Of a stretch of DNA of 40,885 nt, positions 7,804-19,067 are shown piece after piece. This DNA is from a virus. Under the pieces are notes generated by a model. It had not been told where the DNA came from. It did no database searches and was given only the letters and a program-made list of their open reading frames with translations. Position 1 is the stretch's first letter, and the number at the start of each line of letters is the position of its first letter. Where the stretch lies: positions 1 to 40,885 of IMG/VR virus record IMGVR_UViG_3300036760_000297. The stretch is one strand, 5' to 3'. A program made the translations under genes and the position numbers.

Positions 7804-9012
7804 ATGGCGTACACCGTCAACAGCGGCAACGTCGACACCGCCGACCCGACCGCGAGTACCGACATTCGGTCGGTCGCGAAGGCGATGTCATATCTCGACC
7901 AGGACAACACCCAGTTCACGACGATGCTTCAGCGGATGCCGTCGGAGCAGATCGCGCACTGGAAGCATGAATGGCCGGAAGACCAGCTGCTTCCGCAGCA
8001 CACGTCTCTCTCGGCTTCGATCACGAGCGGCGCGACCGTGATCACGGTGACGACCGACGAGGGTGTGATTGCCCGCGCCGGCGACGTGGCGCTCTGCACG
8101 ATCACGGGCGAGCGGATGCTGATCACGAATCAGTACGCCTCGGCCTGGTCGGTGGTGCGCGGCTTCGGAGGCACGGCGGGCACGTCGTCCGTGTCGGCCG
8201 GGGCGAAGATGGTGATCGTCGGCAACACGAACGAGCAGAACGCTGCTGCGCCGACGGCGATCATCACGGCCCGGACGATCAACTACAACTACTCGGGCAT
8301 CTTCCGCGATGTTCTCGACTTCGCCGGCACCACGGAGGTGCTGCAGTACTACGGCGAGGAGGGCGGCCTGTTCTCGTCGGAGAAGCGGCAGAAGCTGATC
8401 GAGCACAAGTGGCGGCAGGAGCGCGCGGCCTTCTGGGGCGCCCGCGCCTACACCACCGGCTCGAACGGCAAGCCGCAGACCTCAACAGGAGGCCTGTTCG
8501 ACTTCATCTCGTCGAACAGGACGAACGTGTCGGCATCGCTCGGCACGTCCGAGTTCCAGGACATCCTGCGGGTGGCGTTGCAGTACGGGAACCGTGCTCG
8601 CAAGGTGCTGTTCGTCGCTCCGCTCGTGGCCCAGGTGATCTCGTCGTTCCTGTCTGCCAACTGGGTGCGGGCGACTCCGCAGGACACGGTCTGGGGCGTC
8701 AGCGTCGACTACGTGGTCTCGGGTGCCTTCGCGGGACGCGAGATCCCGGTCGTCGTGAAGACGGACTGGATGCGGTTCGGCGAGGTCGGCGGCTTCGACC
8801 CGGGTACGTGCGGGTTCATCGTCGACATGGACAACGTGGCTCGACTGCCGCTGGTTCGTAACGGCGTCAACCGGGACACGCACTTCCGCGACAACATCCA
8901 GAACAACGACATCGACGGCCACAAGGCCGAGTACCTGACAGAGGTGGCGTACCGCTTCCAGGTGGAGCAGTCGCACTCCCTGTTCTACAACGTGCTCGTC
9001 GCTGCGGCGTAG
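7804..9012 (+). CDS. Major capsid protein
   Basis: The 402-residue protein resembles the DUF5309/SU10-type major capsid family with the HK97 fold: the segment TARTINYNYSGIFRDVLDFA, then GTTEVLQYYGEEGGLFSSEK and a helix with KLIEHKWRQERAAFWG, then TGGLFDFISSN are in the order expected for that family. An inserted beta-rich domain near residues 65-150 (SASITSGATVITVTTDEGV) looks like a surface insertion. It starts at ATG 7804 with GGGACGG 6 bases upstream and lies directly downstream of the scaffold. The family assignment is from remembered motif order. Confidence 0.85.
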   Translation: MAYTVNSGNVDTADPTASTDIRSVAKAMSYLDQDNTQFTTMLQRMPSEQIAHWKHEWPEDQLLPQHTSLSASITSGATVITVTTDEGVIARAGDVALCTITGERMLITNQYASAWSVVRGFGGTAGTSSVSAGAKMVIVGNTNEQNAAAPTAIITARTINYNYSGIFRDVLDFAGTTEVLQYYGEEGGLFSSEKRQKLIEHKWRQERAAFWGARAYTTGSNGKPQTSTGGLFDFISSNRTNVSASLGTSEFQDILRVALQYGNRARKVLFVAPLVAQVISSFLSANWVRATPQDTVWGVSVDYVVSGAFAGREIPVVVKTDWMRFGEVGGFDPGTCGFIVDMDNVARLPLVRNGVNRDTHFRDNIQNNDIDGHKAEYLTEVAYRFQVEQSHSLFYNVLVAAA

Positions 9013-9090
9013 TCGGACGTTCTTCATCGGGCCATCAGTGGCCCGGTGACGGGCGCCCGGATTCGCACGGTGACGGGCGGGAGGGAACAC

Positions 9091-9672
9091 ATGCATTTCG
9101 TTTCGGAGAACGCAGGGCGGCTTCTAGTCCGTCCCTCGAAGGACGTGTTTTCGCAGGCGTCGGGCGAGAAGGTCGCGATCCTGCCGACGATCTGGCTGAA
9201 GTACGAGCGCGGGATGTGCCCGGACTGGGCGGCGGCGGCGGCAGCAGCGCATTTCAGCTTCTCGAAGCGGCCGAAGCCGGGCTCTCTCGGTGGTGCCGAC
9301 ATTCCGGTGGCGACGTGGTGCGTCTACGTGGACACGGAGGCGTGGGCAGTGATGAACGGCCACGACGACGCGATCAGGGAGTTGGCCGAGGAGAAGCTCC
9401 TCGCTGACCCGGAGATGCTGCGGGTGGTCCCGCCTGTGCAGCGTCTGCCCTGGCCGAACTACGACAAGCTGGCGGTGCAGGGTTCGCGGACGGCCGAGAA
9501 GGTCGCGGCCCGGAATCTCGAGACGGCGGCCGAGATCGGTGTCTCGCTCGACGACCTGATCGCGTACGAGTCGGCGACGCTGAGGCGTGAGGGTGTGCTG
9601 GCGGCGTATCAGGAAGCTTTGGACGCGGTTGTGCCGGATCCGGTCGCGGCGGCGTTCGCCGTCGAGGCGTGA
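9091..9672 (+). CDS. Unknown structural-operon protein (193 aa)
   Basis: The ATG at 9091 has a GGGAGGGA ribosome site and is preferred over the in-frame GTG at 9046. The protein has a mixed alpha/beta N-terminal half with an Ala run (WAAAAAAAHFSFSK) and a helical acidic C-terminal half. Its position between the capsid protein and the transferase cluster fits a head-completion or accessory virion protein. I do not recognise a family and see no catalytic motif. Confidence 0.6.
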   Translation: MHFVSENAGRLLVRPSKDVFSQASGEKVAILPTIWLKYERGMCPDWAAAAAAAHFSFSKRPKPGSLGGADIPVATWCVYVDTEAWAVMNGHDDAIRELAEEKLLADPEMLRVVPPVQRLPWPNYDKLAVQGSRTAEKVAARNLETAAEIGVSLDDLIAYESATLRREGVLAAYQEALDAVVPDPVAAAFAVEA

Positions 9673-9703
9673 CCTGAGCGAGCAAGGAGAACCCCTCCAC
9701 GAT

Positions 9704-11359
9704 GTGACCGTGGTCGTGCCGTTCCTTCGCGGCGGCAACGAGCAGTGGCTCGCGCAGGCAAAGGGCGGCTTCCCGGCCGGGCAGAAACTGATCGTCGTCG
9801 AGAACGACGGCGAAATGGCCGAAGCTCTGAACGACGCGATCATCAACCACGTCGAGACGCCGTGGGTGTACCGCTTCGACGCCGACGACATCGCAGGGCC
9901 GCTCCTCCTCCAGCAGCTGCGGGACGCGGTCTGGGACGGAGCGGACGGAGCCTACCCCACGATGATCCTCGTCCCGGAGGAGCGGGCGCCAGAGGGGTTC
10001 GTGCCGATCGGCGTCCATCACGCCGACCAGTTCTGTTCGCATCGGCTGGAGACGTACAACTACATCACGGGCGCATCTCTGTTTCGGCGTGAGATGTTCG
10101 TCAAGGTGGGCGGCTACCGGGATCTGCCGGCGCTCGAGGACTGGGATCTGTGGCTGCGGATGGTGCGCGAATGCGGCGCCCGCCTCAAGGCGGTGCCGGA
10201 GGCGTTCTTCTACTACCGACAGGTTTACGGATCGCGGAACAAGCACACGGGCGACCCGCTCGAGATGAAGCGGCTCTACAACGAGATCACGGGTGAGCGC
10301 CCAAGGCCCGACGACCTCGCGACGTTCTACTTTCAGGGCACCCCGATGGTCGCCCATCTCCGCTGCGTCAATCCGGCCAAGTGGCTGCCGGGGATCGCAC
10401 AGCCTGCGTATCAGGTTCCCTACACCGAGCATGAGGAGCAGCCGCGGATGCGGTTTCTCCACCATCGCGGCGCGGCGGTGATGCAGTTTGCCTCGACGCA
10501 GGCGGATTCGCTGATCGGACGGTGGCTCCAGTTGAACGGCCATCCCTTGTTCGTCGAGATGGACGACAACTACACCGTCACGGGCGGCCGGATCGCCAGG
10601 TGGGCGAACTGGCAGGCGAAGGTGATCGAGAAGGGGAAGGCCCTGGAGGCGCAGAAGCCTTCGGTGGAGGGGCACATCAGGATCGTCAGGTCTGCCGACG
10701 GGGTGATCTGCACGACGGAGTATCTGGCGGAGCAGTACAGGCCGCTGAACCCGAACGTGTGGGTGTGCCCGAATCAGGTGGAGCCGTCGGAGTGGCCGGC
10801 GGAGCCTCTGAGCCCGGACGACGGGATTGTGCGGATCGGCTGGTTCGCGTCGGGGTCGCACGACCGCGACTACCCCTTGATTGCGAAGGCGCTGCGCTGG
10901 GCGGGATCTCGGAAGAATGTCGAGATCGTCTCGATGGGCGTCGAGATCAGCGAACGGAAGATCCTGCGCTACAGGCCGATTCCGTGGTGTGACGACTGGG
11001 GCGTCTACCGCCTGGCGCTCGGAGCTCTCGACATCGGTCTTGCACCTATCCTTGCTACGCCGTGGTCGCTCGGACGCTCTGACCTGAAGGCGCTCGACTA
11101 TGCGATGGGAGCGGCGCTGCCGATCCTCCAGGACGACCGGCCGTACGAGGAGTGGGTCCACGGCGTCAACTGCTTGAAGGCCAAGACGCCGGAGGATTGG
11201 CTCAGGGCCGTCAAGTACGCGGTCTACAACGCGGAACGGCGTCGTGAGATCGCGGCTGAGGCGCGGCGCTACACGCTGGAGGAGCGGACGTTCGAGAAGA
11301 ACTCCTACAGGTGGGCTGAGGCGATCTCCTCGGCGCGCAGGGAGGCGGTTGCAGCGTGA
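9704..11359 (+). CDS. Two-domain glycosyltransferase (GT-A plus GT-B type)
   Basis: The N-terminal domain (about residues 1-200) is GT-A family 2-like: a VVVPFLRGG start, VENDGEMAEALNDAI, and a DADD metal-binding motif (59-62), then LEDWDLWLRMV typical of the acceptor side. The C-terminal domain (about 230-551) resembles GT-B family 4 enzymes, with FVEMDDNYTV, ADGVICTTEYLAEQY, IGWFASGSHDRDYPLI and an ALPILQDDRPYEEWV segment. It should move a sugar from a nucleotide donor to a protein or glycan acceptor in the cytosol. GTG 9704 lies 13 bases after AAGGAGA, somewhat long, so the start is uncertain. The next gene overlaps by 4 bases. The location within the structural operon suggests virion modification. 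Confidence 0.85.
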   Translation: MTVVVPFLRGGNEQWLAQAKGGFPAGQKLIVVENDGEMAEALNDAIINHVETPWVYRFDADDIAGPLLLQQLRDAVWDGADGAYPTMILVPEERAPEGFVPIGVHHADQFCSHRLETYNYITGASLFRREMFVKVGGYRDLPALEDWDLWLRMVRECGARLKAVPEAFFYYRQVYGSRNKHTGDPLEMKRLYNEITGERPRPDDLATFYFQGTPMVAHLRCVNPAKWLPGIAQPAYQVPYTEHEEQPRMRFLHHRGAAVMQFASTQADSLIGRWLQLNGHPLFVEMDDNYTVTGGRIARWANWQAKVIEKGKALEAQKPSVEGHIRIVRSADGVICTTEYLAEQYRPLNPNVWVCPNQVEPSEWPAEPLSPDDGIVRIGWFASGSHDRDYPLIAKALRWAGSRKNVEIVSMGVEISERKILRYRPIPWCDDWGVYRLALGALDIGLAPILATPWSLGRSDLKALDYAMGAALPILQDDRPYEEWVHGVNCLKAKTPEDWLRAVKYAVYNAERRREIAAEARRYTLEERTFEKNSYRWAEAISSARREAVAA

Positions 11360-12609
11360 GTTGGATCAGCAACTGCCGTTCGTGCGATTCGCTAGGTCTC
11401 GAGCCGGTTCTCGACCTTGGGGCGCAGCGGCTCACGGACTTCCGCGACGACGACAAGTTGGGGAAGGCGTTTCCGCTCGATCTTGTCTACTGCTCGGACT
11501 GCCATCTCGTCCAGTTGTCGTACAGCGTGCCACCCGAGCTGATGTACCACGACCGCTATGGCTTCAAGTCGGGCGTCAACGAGGCGATCCGTGCCGATCT
11601 CCATTCGATCGTCAAGGACGGACTTCGCCTCCACCCTGACCCACGAAGGTGGCTTGACATCGCGTCCAATGACGGCACCCTGCTCTCGTACGTCAACGGC
11701 GACATCCTCGACCAGTCTGACTGGCACTCCCGAATCCTGACCGTCGGTATCGACCCTGTTGCCCCGCTGTGCGCCGAAGCGGTGGCGCGCGCGGACCAGA
11801 TCATAAACGACTACTTCGCGCCCGGGCTTGTTGCCGAGCATGGCCCGTTCAACGTGATCACGTCGATCTCGATGTTCTACGACCTGGACGATCCGAACGA
11901 GTTCGTGGAGGGCGTCAAGCGGGTGCTCGCGGCCGGCGGCGTCTGGATCGTGCAGCAGAACTACGTCGGCTCGATGCTCGACCTGAACGCGGTCGACAAC
12001 ATCTGCCACGAGCACCGCGAGTATTACTCGCTGCTGGCGCTGAATGCGTTGCTCGACCGACACGGCCTGGAGGTGTTCGACGTGTCGCTTTCGTCGGTCA
12101 ACGGCGGCTGCTTCAGAACTGCGATCGCGCGAACTGGGGAGCGAAAGGTCAGCGCGAACGTGTACCGGCTGATGGGCGAGGAGTCCGTGACGGGGATCGG
12201 GGAGGTCGGCAGCTACCGTCGTTTCGCCGCTGACGCGCTCGACACGCTCGACGCGATCGGAAGCCTGATCCGGGGAATCATCGCTAAGGGTGAGCGCGTC
12301 TGGATCTACGGCGCTTCGACGAGGGGCGGCACGATCTGGCAGGGTGCCGGGCTGACGCGCGACGATCTGCCGTTCGCGGTCGATCGGAACCCGGCGAAGG
12401 TGGGGAAGTTCATGTCGTCGATCGGGTCGGAGATCATCTCGGAGGAGCGGGCGCGCGCCGAGCGGCCGGAGTACATGGTGGTGTCGCCGTGGTTTTTCCG
12501 CGATCTGTTCGTCAAGCGCGAGCGCGACTATCTCGCGGCCGGCGGCAAGCTGATCTTCCCTTTGCCGGAGCTCGAGGTCGTGTCCGACGCGAAGGCGATA
12601 GCGGCGTGA
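11356..12609 (+). CDS. Sugar C-methyltransferase-type enzyme
   Basis: The 417-residue protein has the three-part layout of NDP-hexose C-methyltransferases (TcaB9/NovU-like): an N-terminal zinc domain with Cys7-x2-Cys10 and Cys46-x2-Cys49, a SAM-binding Rossmann domain with DIASNDGTLL (101-110) and CHEHREYYSL, and a C-terminal domain with WIYGASTRGGTIWQ. Such enzymes add a methyl group from S-adenosylmethionine to a keto-sugar nucleotide. GTG 11356 overlaps the previous stop. Sitting between two transferases, it probably tailors the sugar they attach. The exact substrate cannot be read from sequence. Confidence 0.85.
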   Translation: MSWISNCRSCDSLGLEPVLDLGAQRLTDFRDDDKLGKAFPLDLVYCSDCHLVQLSYSVPPELMYHDRYGFKSGVNEAIRADLHSIVKDGLRLHPDPRRWLDIASNDGTLLSYVNGDILDQSDWHSRILTVGIDPVAPLCAEAVARADQIINDYFAPGLVAEHGPFNVITSISMFYDLDDPNEFVEGVKRVLAAGGVWIVQQNYVGSMLDLNAVDNICHEHREYYSLLALNALLDRHGLEVFDVSLSSVNGGCFRTAIARTGERKVSANVYRLMGEESVTGIGEVGSYRRFAADALDTLDAIGSLIRGIIAKGERVWIYGASTRGGTIWQGAGLTRDDLPFAVDRNPAKVGKFMSSIGSEIISEERARAERPEYMVVSPWFFRDLFVKRERDYLAAGGKLIFPLPELEVVSDAKAIAA

Positions 12610-13250
12610 TCGCGATCTACTGTCCTACCTACGGTCGTCCCGGTTCATTGCAGCGACTGGTCGACAACGTCTCGGCTGTGACGACGACTCCTCACAGGGT
12701 CGTGTTCGTGGTCGAGTCCGACGACTCCGCCTCCTCCGAGGCTGCTAGTGCGACCGGGGCGACCGTTCTCTACAACGAGGGTGACCCGGGGTATCCAGGA
12801 AGCATCCAGACCGCTTTCGACAACGACGACAGCGAGTTCTTCGTGACCGCGAACGACGACTTCGACTTCCAGGCGGGGTGGGACACGGAGGCGCTAGCGA
12901 AGATGGTGGAAGGCGTCTGCGTCGTTGGTCTGAACGACGGGTCGGGGAACGGTGTCCTTTCGACGATCGCGTTCGTTCGCCGCTCGTACATCGTCGAGCA
13001 GTCGGGCGTGGTCGATATGCCGGGGCGTGTGTTCGGCCCGTATGGGCACAATTTCGCGGACACGGAGTTCTACGCGACTGCCGTGGGGCGAGGGGTGTTC
13101 GCGTCGGCACCGGAAAGCGTGGTCGTGCATATGCACCCGGATTTCGGACGAGGACAGTGGGACGGCACGTATCACCGAAGCCGCACGATGTTCGGTCGTG
13201 ACGCTCGCACGTTCTCGTCTCGGAGGCATCTGTGGGAGGCGGTCGAGTGA
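12606..13250 (+). CDS. GT-A family 2-like glycosyltransferase
   Basis: GTG 12606 overlaps the preceding stop; the open frame upstream is ignored. The 214-residue protein begins IAIYCPTYGRPGSLQRLVDN, the usual nucleotide-sugar-binding start of GT2 enzymes, followed by VVFVVESDD and a metal-site-like TANDDFDF. HMHPDFG near residue 180 could supply the late metal or acceptor ligand. It is short and lacks a membrane anchor, so it should be a cytosolic transferase acting on a protein or small acceptor. It forms a tight three-gene unit with its two neighbours upstream. Confidence 0.75.
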   Translation: MIAIYCPTYGRPGSLQRLVDNVSAVTTTPHRVVFVVESDDSASSEAASATGATVLYNEGDPGYPGSIQTAFDNDDSEFFVTANDDFDFQAGWDTEALAKMVEGVCVVGLNDGSGNGVLSTIAFVRRSYIVEQSGVVDMPGRVFGPYGHNFADTEFYATAVGRGVFASAPESVVVHMHPDFGRGQWDGTYHRSRTMFGRDARTFSSRRHLWEAVE

Positions 13251-13637
13251 CGCGCGTCGACCCGGGGATACCGAACCTCGAGGTGGAGTTCGGCGACGAG
13301 GTGTTCCAGCGTTCGGACGGTCGGGTGGTGGCCGGGACGCGGTTCGTGGTGGACGAGGAGACGTGGGGCCAGCTGATCTCGGGCTACCGCTGCATGAAGT
13401 GCATGCACGTACAGTCGGAGCCGTTCCCGGAGCAGTGCGAGGCCGAGTCCCACATCGTCAATGACGTGCTCGGCGTTGTCGATTGGCGCTGTCCGATGCG
13501 GATGCGCGACGATCAACTGCGCGAGCTGATGCAGGACTTCGGCGGTTTTGAGGATCGTTCGCTGCGTGACCCGTACGACGTGATCGACGTCGAGCAGGAG
13601 GACTGGAAGGCTCGCTCGGGGATCTGGCTTCCGGGCA

Positions 13638-13648
<11 letters not shown>
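13247..13648 (+). CDS. Small Cys-containing protein, unknown (133 aa)
   Basis: GTG 13247 overlaps the previous stop (GTGA) and is preferred to GTG 13232. The middle carries YRCMKCMHVQ, Cys at EQCEAES and WRCPM, a possible zinc-binding site with four Cys. The rest is acidic (DVEQEDWKAR). The protein lies just before the fibre gene. The ordering of paired Cys residues resembles small zinc proteins seen in other phage structural operons, but I cannot name a family. Confidence 0.6.
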
Positions 13649-16605
<2,957 letters not shown>

Positions 16606-16609
<4 letters not shown>

Positions 16610-17172
16610 GCAAACCGGCGTTCCTGTTCTCCACTCGGCCGCACGTCAACGATACCAAACCAAATATCGTGGTGCCGTATGCGAACGCCGAAAGCGAATC
16701 GTTCGTCCATAAAGCCATGAAGCTGAACCTGCTCATGCAGGGATTGAAGCCACGGATGGAACGCCTCGACGACACGCTCGATGCGGATTTCGCCTATGCG
16801 CGTCTGTTCCGGTCGCTGTGGCAGGAAGAACGGCCGTTCGTTCTCGTCGAGCACGACATCCTGCCGTGGCCGGGAGCATTGCAGCAGATATGGGAGTGCG
16901 AACATCCGTGGTGCGGTTTCCGCTATTACATCTTCGGAGAGTTACGTTCGGCGCTTGGCTGCGTCAAGTTCGATCCCGTTCGCCTGGGCGAATGCCCGCT
17001 TCCCGATGAACTCATTCCGTGGTCGAAGATTGATATGAAAGTGATCCGTTCATTGTCCGAACGGGGCGAACGCGGCCATCTCCACGAACCTGCCGTTGGA
17101 CATCTAAATTACGGCCATCAGCGAATCACGGCCCCAGAGGGGATCATCCAACCCACCTGGATAAACGAGTGA
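16606..17172 (+). CDS. Putative glycosyltransferase-like protein (188 aa)
   Basis: GTG 16606 overlaps the previous stop. A segment PFVLVEHDILPWPGALQQIW looks like the metal-binding stretch of a GT-A fold, with EHD in place of the usual Asp-x-Asp, followed by CEHPWCGFRYYIFGELRSA. I have a memory of similar proteins in actinophages labelled as glycosyltransferase-like. The short C-terminus ends with HLHEPAVGHLNYGHQR. Base composition resembles the fibre gene rather than the rest. The assignment is moderate because no family-wide motif is complete. Confidence 0.55.
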
Positions 17173-17232
17173 GAGATATGAGATGATAGAAAAGCATCAG
17201 AAAGTGCGAACTAATCCTTGGGTCTGGGTAAA

Positions 17233-18069
17233 ATGACCGTCTCTCTCGTCATGCTCGCCGGAGGCGCCGCCGCCAACCCGGTGGCCGCAATCGAGTCCGC
17301 CCTAACCCTGATCGACAGCTACCAGGTCGTCGACACCGGCATCCCCGCCGATACCCGTCAAGCGATAGAAGGGGCGCTCGCCGACCTTCCCGGCGACCTG
17401 GTCGACGATCCGTGGGACGGCAGCGGCCCCGGCTTCACACGCGCCTTACAACGCGCCCAAGGAACAGCCGATTGGCTTCTCCATCTTCACGCTGACGAAG
17501 TAGCCGAGATTCACCCTGACATGCGCGAATGGCTCCAAGCCGACGAATCACCCGACACCGACGCATGGATGCTCGAGATCGTCAACCCGCACCTCACCCA
17601 CCGCCTGCCACGACTCCTGCGAGGCAACCAAGAATGGATCTACCAAGGCTGCGCCCACGAATACCTGGAAATCGCGGGCAGACAAACCAGATGGCTGAAC
17701 GGACTCACTTTGCATCACCACGGTTGGAGTGACCCGGCCAAGTTCGAGTGGGCGCTGGAAGCACTCAAGCCCGCCTACGAAGCCAAAGAGCCGCGAGCCG
17801 TGTTCTATACCGGTGAGTCGCTCAGAGATTTAGGCCGCACCGAAGAAGCAATCAGTGTTTACCGCGAACGGGCCGCGATGAACAACGGCTGGGACGAGGA
17901 ACGATGGTACGCCAGCTACCAGGCCGCGGCACTAGCGGGCGACGTCGAGGAGCTCCTGTACGTCTACCGGCTGCGGCCGTGGCGAGCCGAGCCGTTGGCC
18001 TTCGCCGCTCGCATCATCGCCCACCAAGGCCACGGCGACGACACCCTCTTCATCGAGGAGGTCGCATGA
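17233..18069 (+). CDS. Family 2-type glycosyltransferase with TPR-like C-terminus
   Basis: ATG 17233 is chosen within a slightly longer frame beginning at 17218. It has an N-terminal beta-strand start (SLVMLAGGAAANP), the segment TADWLLHLHADEVAEI, where HADE matches the position of the metal-binding Asp-x-Asp motif, and WIYQGCAHEYLEI, the usual acceptor-side signature of this GT2 subgroup. The C-terminal half is helical with TPR-like repeats (GESLRDLGRTEEAISVYRER). Such fusions often glycosylate proteins or peptides. It is the fifth carbohydrate-active candidate around the fibre. Confidence 0.75.
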   Translation: MTVSLVMLAGGAAANPVAAIESALTLIDSYQVVDTGIPADTRQAIEGALADLPGDLVDDPWDGSGPGFTRALQRAQGTADWLLHLHADEVAEIHPDMREWLQADESPDTDAWMLEIVNPHLTHRLPRLLRGNQEWIYQGCAHEYLEIAGRQTRWLNGLTLHHHGWSDPAKFEWALEALKPAYEAKEPRAVFYTGESLRDLGRTEEAISVYRERAAMNNGWDEERWYASYQAAALAGDVEELLYVYRLRPWRAEPLAFAARIIAHQGHGDDTLFIEEVA

Positions 18070-18150
18070 CTTCTGCTGTGAGGTGGTGGCCTCGGTGACC
18101 GGATGATCTCAGACCCGCGAATCGAGACTTTCGGTCGTAGGACGTAGCGT

Positions 18151-18369
18151 GTGCCGACCTGGGACTCCTACCTCGTCCGCGAAGAAGACGGCACAAGCCG
18201 GTTCATCCTCGAAGACTCCTCCGGGTTCGTCCTGCTCGAACAAGCGCGCGACAGCGAAGCAGAGTTAGGGCTCTTCTCCTGCGACACGCTCACGCTCGCC
18301 ACGAACGTCTGCGACACACTGACACTCGACGCTGCAGACGATGACTCTCTCGCCCTGACCACCGCATAG
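18151..18369 (+). CDS. Small acidic protein with DTLTL repeats (72 aa)
   Basis: The GTG start lies 4 bases after AGGACG. The N-terminal half has alternating beta strands (RFILEDSSGFVLLEQ), while the second half repeats CDTLTLATNVCDTLTL and then DDDSLAL. Short beta repeats like this occur in small virion proteins. The function is unknown; the gene lies just before the neck proteins. The 81 bases before it hold no further gene that I can support. Confidence 0.5.
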   Translation: MPTWDSYLVREEDGTSRFILEDSSGFVLLEQARDSEAELGLFSCDTLTLATNVCDTLTLDAADDDSLALTTA

Positions 18370-18380
18370 GACGGCCAGAC

Positions 18381-19067
18381 GTGAACCTCGCCACCCTCCG
18401 TAACCGTGTCCAGTCCACCCTCGGGCTGAAGACGACCGGCAACGAACTAACGTTGCTCGACGGCTATCTCAACGAGGGCTACGAGGACGTGCTCGCCCGC
18501 ACACGCTGCCGCGTCAACTGCGGCGACCTGACGACGACTGACGGCGTGTGGAAGTACCGGATGCCTTCGGGCAGCATGGCCGTGCTCGAGTTGTGGGCCG
18601 AGGCTGACGGTGCGGTGCAGCAGTTCGAGCGAACGACATCGAGGCACATTCTCGACATGCGAATGTCGACGGCATCCACGTCGAGCGGTGTTCGCTACTA
18701 CGCCGTCGAGGGCCACGACCTGCTCATCCTCTGGCCGACGCCTACGAGCGTCGAGAACCTGGCGTTCTTCTACGTGCCGCGCCCGACCCCGATGTCCGCT
18801 ACGGCGGACACGCCTTCGTTCGTCCCGGCGCAGTGGCATCGCGCCGTCGAGCTCTACGCGGCCTGGAAGATGGCCGACTACGACGACGACGGCTCCTCCC
18901 AGGTGGGGCAGATGTACCGGGTGCAGTACGAAGGCCCGGACGGACGCGGAGGCATCCTCCGCGACATCACGCAGAACAAGAAGTGGCAGGGCGGACGCAG
19001 ACTAGCGCCCGCACGGGCGGGTCGTAGGCCGTCGTGGCGTCCTTCGTCGCGGGCCTACGACGCCTGA
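18381..19067 (+). CDS. Head-tail adaptor (neck) protein, gp4-like
   Basis: GTG 18381 with AGGACGG 6 bases upstream. The 228-residue product begins with helices (NLATLRNRVQSTLGL, LLDGYLNEGYEDVLARTRCR), followed by beta-rich segments and helices (PAQWHRAVELYAAWKMADYDDD). This pattern matches the adaptor proteins that sit under the portal, such as P22 gp4 and similar. The C-terminal 25 residues are Arg/Pro rich and probably disordered. The next protein is the gp10-like propeller, as expected in a podovirus neck. Similarity is by pattern, not by alignment. Confidence 0.65.
   Translation: MNLATLRNRVQSTLGLKTTGNELTLLDGYLNEGYEDVLARTRCRVNCGDLTTTDGVWKYRMPSGSMAVLELWAEADGAVQQFERTTSRHILDMRMSTASTSSGVRYYAVEGHDLLILWPTPTSVENLAFFYVPRPTPMSATADTPSFVPAQWHRAVELYAAWKMADYDDDGSSQVGQMYRVQYEGPDGRGGILRDITQNKKWQGGRRLAPARAGRRPSWRPSSRAYDA

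Noticed and set aside
9374-11161. A 595-codon open frame on the minus strand
   Set aside because: It is the antisense shadow of the two-domain glycosyltransferase, with Arg/His/Pro-rich text and no domain signature.
19034-19066. Upstream GTG start for the neck propeller protein
   Set aside because: It lies inside the adaptor gene, while ATG 19067 overlaps the adaptor stop in the usual TGATG form.
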